Both the position numbers and the translations under genes were made by a program. The notes under the pieces are model-generated. The model saw only the letters and a list, made by a program, of their open reading frames with translations. It did not search any database and was not told where the DNA came from. From NCBI RefSeq assembly GCF_029227915.1, contig NC_079883.1:30072001-30136000 (forward strand): a DNA stretch of 64,000 bases, given 5' to 3'. Below, one piece after another: positions 1 to 10,118 of the stretch (position 1 is the stretch's first letter; every line of letters starts with the position of its first letter). Source of the DNA: Hydractinia symbiolongicarpus. Taxonomy: Eukaryota; Cnidaria; Hydrozoa; Anthoathecata; Hydractiniidae.

Positions 1-400
1 AGTTTGACTACAAGAAGTAACATTCTTCTTAATTTGACTTGATTGCTGGAACTCAGCGATTGCACTGTGCACTGTGGTAGCGTTTTATTTAAAAATTAAG
101 TTAAATAAGTCATTTTTCACTGTGGGAGCAATCCCAGTCTTTAGTTCGCGCTGAAGAAATAGAGACAGTTTCAAAAACTACATTTCATTGACTTTCTAAC
201 AGTGTTAATCCGTTTGAGTTAAAACAGTTGCGTCACATATTCGCCCCACATGTATTTAGCGATAGTATTCGGATATTACTAGGTTGCATCGCTTTTAAAA
301 GTGAAACGTTTGACTGTGGGACTTAATTGAACTGATTCTGGAGTTTGACCTTGTAAATGTGATAAATGAGCCAGTTTGACTACAAGAAGTAACATTCTTC

Positions 401-1862
401 TTAATTCGACATGATTGCTGGAATGCAGCGAGTGCACTAGGCTCTGTGGTAGTGCTTTATTTAAAAATTTAGATAAATAAGTCTTTTTTTACTGTGGGGC
501 CAATCCTATCCGTTATCGCGCGCTGAAGAAATAGCGACAGTTTCAAAAACTACATTTCATTGACTTTCTAACGGTATCAAGCCGTTTGATTTACAACTGT
601 TGCGTCACATTTTCGTCCCCACATGTATTTAGCGATAGTATTCGGATATTACTAGGTTGCATCGCTTTTAACAGTGAAATATTTGACTGTGGGACTTAAT
701 TGAACTGATTTTGGACTTTGACCTTATAAATGTGATAAATGAGCCAGTTTTACTACAAGAAGTAACATTCTTCTTAATTTGACTTGATTGCTGGAACTCA
801 GCATTTACAGTGGGCACTGTTGTAACTCTTTGTTAAAAAATGAAGATAAATATGTCTGTTTTTACTGTGGGACCAATCCTAGCCGTTATCTTGCGCTGAA
901 GAATTAAAGACATTCTCAAAAACTAGATTTCATTGACTTTCTAACGGTGTCAATCCGTTTGAGTTACAACGGTTGCGTCACATATTCGTACCAACATGTA
1001 TTTAGTGATTTTCTTCCAATTTTACTAAGTTGTATTGCTTTTAACAGTGAAACGAGTGACTGTGGGAATTAATTGAGTGGACTCTGGACTATGTCCTTAT
1101 ATATGTGACAGATGAGCCAATTGGTCTCCAAGGAATAACTTTCTTCTTAATTTGACGAGATGGCTGGAATTCAGAGATTACATTAAGCTCTGTGGTAACG
1201 CTTTATTTAATAATTTAGATAAATAAGTCTTTTCTTACTGTGGGACCAATCCTAGTCGTTAGTTTGCGCTGAAGAATTAGAGACATTCTCAAAAACTACA
1301 TTTCATTGACTTTCTAACGGTGTCAATCCGTTTGAGTTACAACGGTTGTGTCACATATTCGCCCCACATGTATTTAGCGATAGTATTCGGATATTACTAG
1401 GTTGCATCGCTTTTAAAAGTGAAACGTTTGACTGTGGGACTTAATTGAACTGATTTTGCAGTTTGACCTTGTAAATGTGATAAATGAGACAGTTTGACTA
1501 CAAGAAGTAACATTCTTCTTAATTTGACTTGATTGCTGGAACTCAGCGATTGCACAGTGCACTGTGGTAGCGTTTTATTTAAAAATTAAGTTAAATAAGT
1601 CATTTTTCACTGTGGGAGCAATCCCAGCTGTTAGTTCGCGCTGAAGAAATAGAGACAGTTTCAAAAACTACATATCATTGACTTTCTAATAGTGTTAAAC
1701 CGTTTGAGTTACAACAGTTGCGTCACATATTCGCCCCACATGTATTTAGCGATAGTATTCGGATATTACTAGGTTGCATCGCTTTTAAAAGTGAAACGTT
1801 TGACTGTGGGACTTAATTGAACTGATTTTGGAGTTTGACCTTTTAAATGTGATAAATAAGCT
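401..1862 (+). repeat. Local HOR copy 1 (five-monomer, 1862 bp spacing)
   Basis: This stretch of about four monomers recurs at 2263-3725 with an offset of 1862-1863 bp, five times the monomer length. Shared private variants include GGAATGCAGCGAGTGCACTAG, GTTGTAACTCTTTGTTAAAA and the TATATATGTGACAGATGAGCC form. The monomer at 1-400 does not match its counterpart at 1863-2262 equally well, so homology at this spacing starts inside a monomer. Confidence 0.85.
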
Positions 1863-2262
1863 AGTTTGACTACAAGAAGTAACATTCTTCTTAATTTGAC
1901 TTGATTGCTGGAACTCAGCGATTGCACTGGGCACTGTGGTAGCGTTTTATTTAAAAATTAAGTTAAATAAGTCATTTTTTACTGTGGGACCAATCCCAGC
2001 CGTTAGTTCGCGCTGAAGAAATAAAGACAGTTTTAAAAACTACATTTCGTTGGCTTTTTAACGGTGTTAATCCGTTTGAGTTACAACGGTTGCGTCACAT
2101 ATTCGTACCAACATGTATTTACTGATTTTTTCCGATGTGACTAAGTTGCATCGCTTTTAACAGTGAAACGATTGACTGTGGGCCTTAATTGAACTGATTC
2201 TGGACTGTGACCTTGTAAATGCATTAAATGAGCCAATTGGTCTCCAAGGAATACCATTCTTC

Positions 2263-3725
2263 TTAATTCGACATGATTGCTGGAATGCAGCGAGTGCACT
2301 AGGCTCTGTGGTAGTGCTTTATTTAAAAATTTAGATAAATAAGTCTTTTTTTACTGTGGGACCAATCCTATCCGTTATCGCGCGCTGAAGAAATAGCGAC
2401 AGTTTCAAAAACTACATTTCATTGACTTTATAACTGTATCAATCCGTTTGATTTACAACTGTTGCGTCACATTTTCGTCCCCACATGTATTTAGCGATAG
2501 TATTCGGATATTACTAGGTTGCATCGCTTTTAACAGTGAAATATTTGACTGTGGGACTTAATTGAACTGATTTTGGACTTTGACCTTATAAATGTGATAA
2601 ATGAGCCAGTTTTACTACAAGAAGTAACATTCTTTCTTAATTTGACTTGATTGCTGGAACTCAGCATTTACAGTGGGCACTGTTGTAACTCTTTGTTAAA
2701 AAATGAAGATAAATATGTCTGTTTTTGCTGTGGGACCCATCCTAGCTGTTAGTTTGCGCTGAAGAATTAAAGACATTCTCAAAAACTAGATTTCATTGAC
2801 TTTCTAACGGTGTCAATCCGTTTGAGTTACAACGGTTGCGTCACATATTCGTACCAACATGTATTTAGTGATTTTCTTCCAATTTTACTAAGTTGTATTG
2901 CTTTTAACAGTGAAACGAGTGACTGTGGGAATTAATTGAGTGGACTCTGGACTATGTCCTTATATATGTGACAGATGAGCCAATTGGTCTCCAAGGAATA
3001 ACTTTCTTCTTAATTTGACGAGATGGCTGGAATTCAGAGATTACATTAAGCTCTGTGGTAACGCTTTATTTAATAATTTAGATAAATAAGTCTTTTCTTA
3101 CTGTGGGACCAATCCTAGCCGTTAGTTTGCGCTGAAGAATTAGAGACATTCTCAAAAACTACATTTCATTGACTTTCTAACGGTGTCAATCCGTTTGAGT
3201 TACAACGGTTGTGTCACATATTCGCCCCACATGTATTTAGCGATAGTATTCGGATATTACTAGGTTGCATCGCTTTTAAAAGTGAAACGTTTGACTGTGG
3301 GACTTAATTGAACTGATTTTGGAGTTTGACCTTGTAAATGTGATAAATGAGACAGTTTGACTACAAGAAGTAACATTCTTCTTAATTTGACTTGATTGCT
3401 GGAACTCAGCGATTGCACTGTGCTCTGTGGTAGCGTTTTATTTAAAAATTAAGTTAAATAAGTCATTTTTCACTGTGGGAGCAATCCCAGCTGTTAGTTC
3501 GCGCTGAAGAAATAGAGACAGTTTCAAAAACTACATTTCATTGACTTTCTAACAGTGTTAAACCGTTTGAGTTACAACAGTTGCGTCACATATTCGCCCC
3601 ACATGTATTTAGCGATAGTATTCGGATATTACTAGGTTGCATCGCTTTTAAAAGTGAAACGTTTGACTGTGGGACTTAATTGAACTGATTTTGGAGTTTG
3701 ACCTTTTAAATGTGATAAATAAGCT
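2263..3725 (+). repeat. Local HOR copy 2 (five-monomer, 1862 bp spacing)
   Basis: Second copy of 401-1862, carrying the same private variants. It differs by scattered single bases and one extra T near 2635 (a TTCTTTCTTAAT form), which moves the offset from 1862 to 1863. After 3725 the next monomer switches to another variant (GCGAGTACACTAGG), which marks the right edge of the duplication. Confidence 0.85.
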
Positions 3726-4682
3726 AGTTTGACTACAAGAAGTAACATTCTTCTTAATTTGACTTGATTGCTGGAACTCAGCGAGTACACTAGGCTCTGT
3801 GGTAGTGCTTCATTTAAAAATTTAGATAAATAAGTCTTTCTTTACTGTGGGACCAATCCTAGCCGTTATGGCGCGCTAAAGAAATAGCGACAGTTTCAAA
3901 AACTACATTTCATTGACTTTCTGACGGTGTTAATCCGTTTGAGTTACAACGGTTGCGTCACATATTCCTACCAACATGTATTTAGTGATTTTTTTCCGAC
4001 GTGACTAAGTTGCATCGCCTTTAACAGTGAAACGAGTGACTGTGGGACTTAATTGAACTGATTTTGGACTTTGACCTTATAAATGTGATAAATGAGCCAG
4101 TTTGACTACAAGAAGTAACATTCTTTTTAATTTGACTTGATTGCTGGAACTCAGCGATTACAGTGGGCACTGTGGTAACTCTTTGTTAAACAATGAAGAT
4201 AAATAAGTCTGTTTTTACTGTAGGACCAATCCTAGCCGTTAGTTTGCGCTGAAGAATTAGAGACATTTTCAAAAACTAGATTTCATTGACTTTCTGACGG
4301 TGTCAATCCGTTTGAGTTACAACGGTTGCGTCACATATTCGTACCAACATGTATTTAGTGATTTTCTTCCAATTTTACTAAGTTGTATTGCCTTTAACAG
4401 TGAAACGAGTGACTGTGGAAATTAATTGAGTTGACTCTGGACTATGTCCTTATATATGTGACAGATGAGCCAGTTGGTCTCCAAGGAATAACTTTCTTCT
4501 TAATTTGACGTGATGGCTGGAATTCAGCGATTACATTAAGCTTCTTGGTAGAGCTTTATTTGAAAATTGAGATAAATAAGTCATTTTTTACTGTGGGACC
4601 AATCCTGGCCGTTAGCACGCACTGAAGAAATAGAGACATTCTCCAAAACTACATTTCATTGAATTCTTGGCGGTATCAATCC

Positions 4683-4689
4683 GTTTGAG
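4683..4689. repeat. Target-site duplication, left, element copy 1
   Basis: GTTTGAG lies directly before the terminal inverted repeat and recurs directly after the element at 7400-7406. Uninterrupted monomers have a single GTTTGAG in CCGTTTGAGTTACAAC, so the second copy was created by insertion. Because the next base is T on both sides, an 8 bp duplication (GTTTGAGT) with one base less of inverted repeat is equally possible. Confidence 0.8.
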
Positions 4690-4700
4690 TAGGCTGTTCA
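4690..4700 (+). repeat. Terminal inverted repeat, left, element copy 1
   Basis: TAGGCTGTTCA is the exact reverse complement of 7389-7399. Complementarity stops at the next base (CTCACG against GGCTAT). A CACGTG hexamer follows at 4703-4708. Confidence 0.85.
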
Positions 4701-5053
4701 CTCACGTGACAATTCTTGCCGTCAAAAAAAATCTCGGCGCGGCGGAAATTGAGAACTTCAAAATTTTTAAAGGTGAGCGTATGGGCACCTTAGCATTTGG
4801 GTACTTTTCTTGCACTAAACCAATTTAGGCCGGTTTATGTTGGGTACCTATGCAAAGGTAGATGATTTTCTGAGGTAAACAAAGATGAAAATCCCGGTTT
4901 CTGTTTGAGGAAGTAAAAAAATCAGGTAAATAAAAACTTCATATTTTGAGAAAAAGGGAAACACTCTTCAATGACACTTTTGTAAGTTTGTATAAGAGTT
5001 TTTACAACAACGCAATGGTTTAGCAAAGAAAACAAAGTTTTTTTTCTTTATCC

Positions 5054-5066
5054 TTTTTTTTTTTTT
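5054..5066 (+). repeat. T13 homopolymer in element copy 1
   Basis: Thirteen T residues precede GTGGGCGCCCC. The second element has eleven at the same place (10005-10015), one of the few differences between the copies. Confidence 0.9.
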
Positions 5067-5119
5067 GTGGGCGCCCCTTTTTGTCTCCATTTCTAGAATA
5101 TACTAAATAAAGTTTGAAA

Positions 5120-5169
5120 GCTAGTTAGTTATAGTTATTTAGTTGGTTAGTTAGTTAGTTAGTTAGTTA
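5120..5169 (+). repeat. TTAG tetranucleotide microsatellite
   Basis: An imperfect run of the tetramer TTAG/GTTA, purest at its right end, inside element copy 1. The same tract is found at 10071-10118 in copy 2. Confidence 0.85.
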
Positions 5170-5297
5170 ATAAAAGCTAAACCATGTGCCAAGTACAGGT
5201 GTTTATTTTGTTGATTTTAGCCAACAGTTAAGAAGTTACTGCTCAGATATAATTTTACACTCAAAATTAAGCATTGTAAAATTATGTTAAATACAGT

Positions 5298-5314
5298 CTA
5301 GCTAGCTAGCTAGG
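5298..5314. repeat. CTAG/TAGC short tandem palindromic tract
   Basis: CTAGCTAGCTAGCTAGG, a self-complementary tetramer run. A shorter GCTAGCTAGCTAA lies at 5409-5421. Both recur in the second element. Such tracts can extrude hairpins, but no function is evident. Confidence 0.75.
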
Positions 5315-6180
5315 TTGTTATGACTTGCTCTAATACAACATTTTATCCTTTCTTACATTGTGTTTTGAAGGAAGAAAAATCCTAGCCAGAAAAGCACGCA
5401 CATTTAATGCTAGCTAGCTAACACTAGCAAAGTTCAGTATGATACAGACTTGTGTCTGGCCACCATGGCCTAAATATATGTTTACGATATGCAGGTATCG
5501 TTTACTTATACAGTAACAATTCATATTAAAGTTTTTCCTTACTCTGTTATGCAAAGTGCTTTTATTTTATTTCAGTGTAATTATTAGTGTTTGATGATCA
5601 AGTAAGTTATAATGGCTTCCATAAAAAATAACTAATAGTGAAATATATGAATGGTATACGAAGTTAAATCAATTAAGCATTGTTGAAGTTTGTGAATCAT
5701 TCTCACAGATGTTTAAAATTGATGTTAGTAATTGCAGTCGAGTTGCTTTGTATAATATGAGCCCTGCATGTTAAGAGTTCTTTCAATGTTGTTGTTTTTT
5801 AGTGGTAGGAAAAACATTTTTTTTGATTATGCAGTAACAAACATTTTTGTTTTAATTTTCATAGGTTGTGGTTGCTTTTTCACTTATGTTGGGGTCTGGT
5901 CTGTAAATTGGAAATATAACGAAACAGCACAATATATTTTGCTAGCAATTATATATTTTATTTTATCCAATTATTCATATGTATTTGATGAGTTTTCACC
6001 ATTATGGTCTTCACTTCTTACTTCTGTGAATCATAATAAATCTAGTCTGTAAAATGTGATTCTGATAACTGAGCACACAATAATTTTTTTCCAAGTTGCA
6101 GTAATATTATTTATTATCTAAATTATTTATATTTGCACATGTAGTCAATGATTTTTCACAAATTTGGTCTTTTTGTCAAA

Positions 6181-6870
6181 TCTGTAAATTACATTAAATC
6201 TGGTCTGTAAAATATACATTTTGAGATTTAACATGATACTTCATATAATTTATTTGATAAGTATTGGTCATACTATCATGCCTATTTATTTGCACTTTTT
6301 GTTTGACTGTTTTTGCTTTTTTTGAGCATATTTCGCATCTGGTTTGGAAATTACAAAGAATCTGGTCTATAAAATATACTTTCAGAATATCTCATGACAC
6401 TCCCACTTTTTTTTTTAAAAAAAATAGTTATTCTATTCTGATTTTTTTCTGCTCCCCCATTTCCTTGAGAAGTTTTTACTGTTTTGGTTATATTTTAGGT
6501 CTGTAAATTACAAAAAATGTGGTCTGTAAAATGTATTTATTAAAGGATCACGTGATACCTCATAATTGTATTTTCCTTAACTGCGAGACATAAAACCATC
6601 CTAATTATTCATATTTACACACGTAGTCAATGATTTTTCACGATTTTGGTCTTTTTTTGTCAAGTCTGTAAATTACACTAAATCTGGTCTGTAAAATATA
6701 CATTTCGAGTTTTAACATGGTACTTTATATATATAATTTATTTTGATAAGTAGTGATCATACTATTATGTCTCTTTAATAATATTCGCATTTTTTATATG
6801 ATCGTTTTTGCTATTTTGGACATATTTTGCGCCTGGTCTGGAAATTACAAAGAATCTGGTCCGTAAAATG
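6181..6870 (+). repeat. Internal tandem repeats (about 160 bp) of the element
   Basis: A paired motif, TCTGTAAATTACA then about ten bases later a CTGGTCTGTAAAAT-like word, recurs with starts at about 6181, 6343, 6500, 6665 and 6837, a spacing of 157-172 bp; a degenerate outlier lies at 5900. The flanks also repeat: GTAGTCAATGATTTTTCAC is at 6141 and again at 6623 (482 bp, about three units), and GGATCACGTGATACCTCATAATT follows both the third and fifth units. The element therefore has its own small higher-order repeat, which may be a binding-site array or simple slippage. Confidence 0.75.
6547..6556. other. ATCACGTGAT palindrome, first copy
   Basis: Perfect 10 bp palindrome with an E-box core (CACGTG), repeated at 6884-6893 in the same context as part of the internal repeat. 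No regulatory role can be shown from the sequence. Confidence 0.6.
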
Positions 6871-6883
6871 TACTTCTTGAAGG

Positions 6884-6893
6884 ATCACGTGAT
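6884..6893. other. ATCACGTGAT palindrome, second copy
   Basis: Same palindrome as 6547-6556, again directly before ACCTCATAATT. It is lost from element copy 2, which lacks this region. Confidence 0.6.
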
Positions 6894-7016
6894 ACCTCAT
6901 AATTTATTTTTAAACTATGTGGTATTTTAAGTAGCTTAGTTATGCATTTGCGTGTGTTTTATTGACGATTTCCTGTTATATTCCTAAAATTTATGACCAT
7001 ATTTTGTAATGTAATT

Positions 7017-7030
7017 TTGCGCATGCGCAA
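7017..7030. promoter_or_regulatory. Palindrome matching the NRF-1 site consensus
   Basis: TTGCGCATGCGCAA is a perfect 14 bp palindrome. Its core TGCGCATGCGCA fits the animal NRF-1 consensus YGCGCAYGCGCR exactly. It stands out in an AT-rich surrounding. It lies about 100 bp upstream of a short open frame (7121-7348) and could be a promoter site carried by the element, or chance. Binding is not shown. Confidence 0.35.
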
Positions 7031-7167
7031 TAGCATTTGGTAATATATACGACATAATCATATAGTACTTATCTTTCTCTGTATTTATACCAAATTTTAG
7101 CTTAACTCAATAATTTTTTATTGAACTATGCTGATCTGCATCATACCATCATTTTGACCTTTTTCAG

Positions 7168-7300
7168 AGCACCAAAAACCGCCGGGGCCGAAAATATTGC
7201 CAGTGTTTATATGGAGGAATGCGCAGGAATTTGTCTAATTTTTTACTCCAATTGGGTATCTTCAAATCTTCATAACTTTGGAACGAAAAATGTTAGAAGG
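7168..7300 (+). other. Possible exon-like segment in the element (weak)
   Basis: A pyrimidine-rich tract ending TTTTTCAG precedes 7168, and a good donor-like AGGGTGAGT follows 7300. The 133 bases between them are open in one frame and more GC-rich than their surroundings at the left end (CCGCCGGGGCCG). The translated piece resembles nothing I recognise. It could be a captured exon fragment, a remnant of a transposon gene, or coincidence. It is deleted in element copy 2. Confidence 0.15.
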
Positions 7301-7388
7301 GTGAGTGACCCCTCGTTGGAAAGCACAATAATAGCTCTTTTACGTTAACATATAAGCTAAGCAAACAACGATGTTGTTAAAAATAGCC

Positions 7389-7399
7389 TGAACAGCCTA
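7389..7399 (-). repeat. Terminal inverted repeat, right, element copy 1
   Basis: TGAACAGCCTA is the exact reverse complement of the left end at 4690-4700. The next base begins the right GTTTGAG target duplication. Confidence 0.85.
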
Positions 7400-7406
7400 G
7401 TTTGAG
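7400..7406. repeat. Target-site duplication, right, element copy 1
   Basis: GTTTGAG resumes the interrupted monomer and continues as TTACAACGGTTGCGTC, exactly as in intact monomers. Confidence 0.8.
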
Positions 7407-8788
7407 TTACAACGGTTGCGTCACATATTCGTACCAACCTGTATTTAGTTATATCTTTCCGATAATACTAAGTCATATTGCTTTTAACAGTGAAACAATT
7501 GACTGTGGAACTTAATTGAACTAACTTTGGACTCTGACCTTATAAATGTGATAAGTGAGCCAACTGGACCCAAGAAGTAACATTCTTTTTAATTTGACAT
7601 GATTACCGGAACTCAGCGATTACACTGGGCGCTGTGGTAGCACTTCATTTAAAATTTAAATAAAAAAGTCATTTTTTACTGTGGGACCAATCCTAGCCGT
7701 TATCGCGCGCTGAAGAAATAGCAACAGTTTCAAAAACTACATTGCATTGACTTTCTAACGGTAACAATCCGTTTGAGTTACAACGGTTGCGCCACATATT
7801 CGTCCCCACATGTACTTAGCGACAGTATTCGGATATTACTAGGTTGCATCGCTTTTAACAGTGAAACGATTGACTGTGGGACTTAATTGAACTGATTTTG
7901 GACTTTGACCTTAAAAATGTGATAAATGAGCCAGTTTGACTACAAGAAATAACATTCTTCTTAATTTGACATGATTGCTGGAACTCAGCGATTACACTGG
8001 GCGCTGTGGCAGCGCTTTATTAAAAATTTAAATAAAAAAGACATTTTTTACTGTGGGACCAATCCCAGCCGTTAGTTCGCGCTGAAGAATTAAAGACAGT
8101 TTCAAAAACTACATTTCATTGACTTTCTAACGGTGTCAATCCGTTTGAGTTACAACGGTTGCACCACATATTCGTCCCGGCATGTACTTAGCGATAGTAT
8201 TCGGATATTACTAGGTTGCATCGCTTTTAACAGTGAAACGATTGACTCTGGGAATTAATTGAACTGAATCCGGACTGTGACCTTAGAAATGTGATAAATG
8301 ACCCAATTGGACTCCAAGAAGTTACATTCTTCTTAAATTGACATGATTGCTGGAATTCAGCGATTGCACTGGGCTCTGCGGTAGCGCTTTATTTGAAAAT
8401 TAAGTTAAATAAGTCATTTTTTACTGTGGGACCAATCCCAGCCGTTAGTTTGCGCTGAAGAAATAGAGACAGTTTCAAAAACTACATTTCATTGACTTTC
8501 TAACGGTGTTAATTCGTTTGAGTTACAACGGTTGCGTCACATATTCGTACCAACATGTATTTAGTGATTTTTTTCCGATGTGACTAAGTTGCATCGCCTT
8601 TAACAGTAAAACGATTGACTGTGGGACTTAATTGAACTGATTCTGGACTGTGACCTTGTAAATACGATAAATGAGCCAATTGGACTCCAAGGAATACCAT
8701 TCTTTTTAATTCGACATGGTTGCTGGAATTCAGCGAGTACACTAGGCTCTGTGGTAGTGCTTTATTTAAAAATTTAGATAAATAAGTC
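7400..8788 (+). repeat. 1.39-kb satellite duplication, copy 1
   Basis: Matches 12623-14011 at a constant offset of 5223 bp with only scattered single-base changes, for example CTTATAAATG against CATATAAATG. The match starts exactly at the right border of element copy 1, yet the 12623 copy has no element beside it: its left neighbour is the 228 bp short monomer. Confidence 0.85.
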
Positions 8789-9633
8789 CTTTCTTACTGT
8801 GGGACCAATCCTGGCCGTTAGCACGCGCTGAATATAGAGGAACAGTTCCAAAGACTACATTTCATTGACTTTTTAGTGGTATAAATCTGTTTGAGTTACA
8901 ACGATTGCGTCACATATTCGTTTTAACATGTATTTATCGATAGTGTTCGGATATTACTAGGTTGCATCGCTTTTAACAGTGAAACGTTTGACTGTGGGAC
9001 TTAATTGAACTGATTTTGAACTTTGACCTAATAAATGTGTTAAATGAGCCAGTTTGACTACAAGAAATAACATTCTTCTTAATTTGACATGATTGCTGGA
9101 ACTCAGCGATTACACTGGGCGCTGTGGCAGCGCTTTATTAAAAATTTAAATAAAAAAGTCATTTTTTACTGTGGGACCAATCCCAGCCGTTAGTTCGCGC
9201 TGAAGAATTAAAGACAGTTTCAAAAACTACATTTCATTGACTTTCTAACGGTGTCAATCCGTTTGAGTTAGAACGGTTGCGTCACATATTCATACCAACA
9301 TGTATTTAATGATATTTTTCCGATATCATTAAGTTGTATCGCTTTTAACTGTGAAACGATTGACTCTGGGAATTAATTGAACTGAATCCGGACTGTGACC
9401 TTAGAAATGTGATAAATGAGCCAATTGGACTCCAAGAAGTTACATTCTTCTTAAATTGACATGATTGCTGGAATTCAGCGAATACACTAGGCTCTGCGGT
9501 AGCGCTTTATTTGAAAATTGAGATAAATAAGTCATTTTTTACTGTGGGACCAATCCTGGCCGTTAGCACGCACTGAAGAAATAGAGACATTCTCCAAAAC
9601 TACATTTCATTGAATTCTTGGCGGTATCAATCC
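7407..9633 (+). repeat. Satellite array, segment 2 (six monomers between elements)
   Basis: From the start of the right-hand target copy to the start of the second element is 2241 bp, six monomers. Local variants such as CCAACCTGTATTTAGTTAT, GGACCCAAGAAG and TTAAAATTTAAATAAAAAAG set this block apart from segment 1. The last part (from about 9505) is identical to the left flank of the first element from about 4554, showing that element and flank were copied together. No gene is seen. Confidence 0.95.
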
Positions 9634-9640
9634 GTTTGAG
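9634..9640. repeat. Target-site duplication, left, element copy 2
   Basis: GTTTGAG before the second element. It is the same satellite position as at 4683, because the flank was duplicated with the element rather than hit independently. Confidence 0.75.
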
Positions 9641-9651
9641 TAGGCTGTTCA
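9641..9651 (+). repeat. Terminal inverted repeat, left, element copy 2
   Basis: TAGGCTGTTCA, identical to 4690-4700. Confidence 0.85.
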
Positions 9652-10070
9652 CTCACGTGACAATTCTTGCCGTCAAAAAAAATCTCGGCGCGGCGGAAAT
9701 TGAGAACTTCAAAATTTTTAAAGGTGAGCGTATGGGCACCTTAGCATTTGGGTACTTTTCTTGCACTAAACCAATTTAGGCCGGTTTATGTTGGGTACCT
9801 ATGCAAAGGTAGATGATTTTCTGAGGTAAACAAAGATGAAAATCCCGGTTTCTGTTTGAGGAAGTAAAAAAATCAGGTAAATAAAAACTTCATATTTTGA
9901 GAAAAAGGGAAACACTCTTCAATGACACTTTTGTAAGTTTGTATAAGAGTTTTTACAACAACGCAATGGTTTAGCAAAGAAAACAAAGTTTTTTTTCTTT
10001 ATCCTTTTTTTTTTTGTGGGCGCCCCTTTTTGTCTCCATTTCTAGAATATACTAAATAAAGTTTGAAAGC

Positions 10071-10118
10071 TAGTTAGTTATAGTTATTTAGTTGGTTAGT
10101 TAGTTAGTTAGTTAGTTA
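10071..10118 (+). repeat. TTAG microsatellite, element copy 2
   Basis: Counterpart of 5120-5169, with no visible change in repeat number, which fits a recent duplication. Confidence 0.8.

Larger units (their letters stand above)
1..4682 (+). repeat. 372-bp satellite array, segment 1
   Basis: Head-to-tail monomers of about 372 bp, each recognisable by the start word GTTTGAGTTACAACGG, the words CAACATGTATTTAG and GACTGTGGGACTTAATTG, and a T-rich tract before ACTGTGGGACC. The array is already running at base 1, so its left edge is outside the window. Monomers here are more varied than further right: some carry TCGCCCCACATG, others TCGTACCAACATG. No gene is seen. The segment ends where the element at 4690 interrupts a monomer directly after its CCGTTTGAG word. 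Confidence 0.97.
4690..7399. mobile_element. DNA-transposon-like element, copy 1 (2710 bp, non-autonomous)
   Basis: A non-satellite block breaks a monomer cleanly. Its ends are perfect 11 bp inverted repeats, TAGGCTGTTCA and TGAACAGCCTA, flanked by a 7 bp (or 8 bp) direct repeat of the satellite target. This is the structure of a cut-and-paste DNA transposon. A 7-8 bp duplication occurs in hAT, P and some other superfamilies; the termini do not let me choose. The interior has no transposase-sized reading frame (longest about 94 codons, AT-rich), so it is probably non-autonomous or decayed. It holds a CG-rich stretch near the left end (about 4731-4745), a 13-base T run (5054-5066), TTAG and TAGC microsatellites, internal tandem repeats of about 160 bp (6181-6870), two ATCACGTGAT palindromes and an NRF-1-like palindrome at 7017. 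A shorter copy lies at 9641-11486. Confidence 0.8.

Noticed and set aside
4640-4700. Element as two independent site-specific insertions
   Set aside because: Flanks of both copies share extended identity that begins inside a monomer, so one insertion followed by duplication is the simpler account.
5768-6052. 94-codon open frame in the element, also at 10717-11001
   Set aside because: It is AT-rich and hydrophobic by composition, with no motif. Its preservation in both copies means little because the copies are a recent duplication.
6264-6506. 80-codon open frame in the element (84 codons at 11213-11467)
   Set aside because: It overlaps the internal tandem repeats and poly-T/poly-A tracts, and its end differs between copies because of the deletion. 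No protein-like features.
4690-7399. LTR retrotransposon or LINE insertion
   Set aside because: There are no long direct terminal repeats, no poly-A tail and no reverse transcriptase. Short perfect inverted ends with a 7-8 bp target duplication fit a DNA transposon better.
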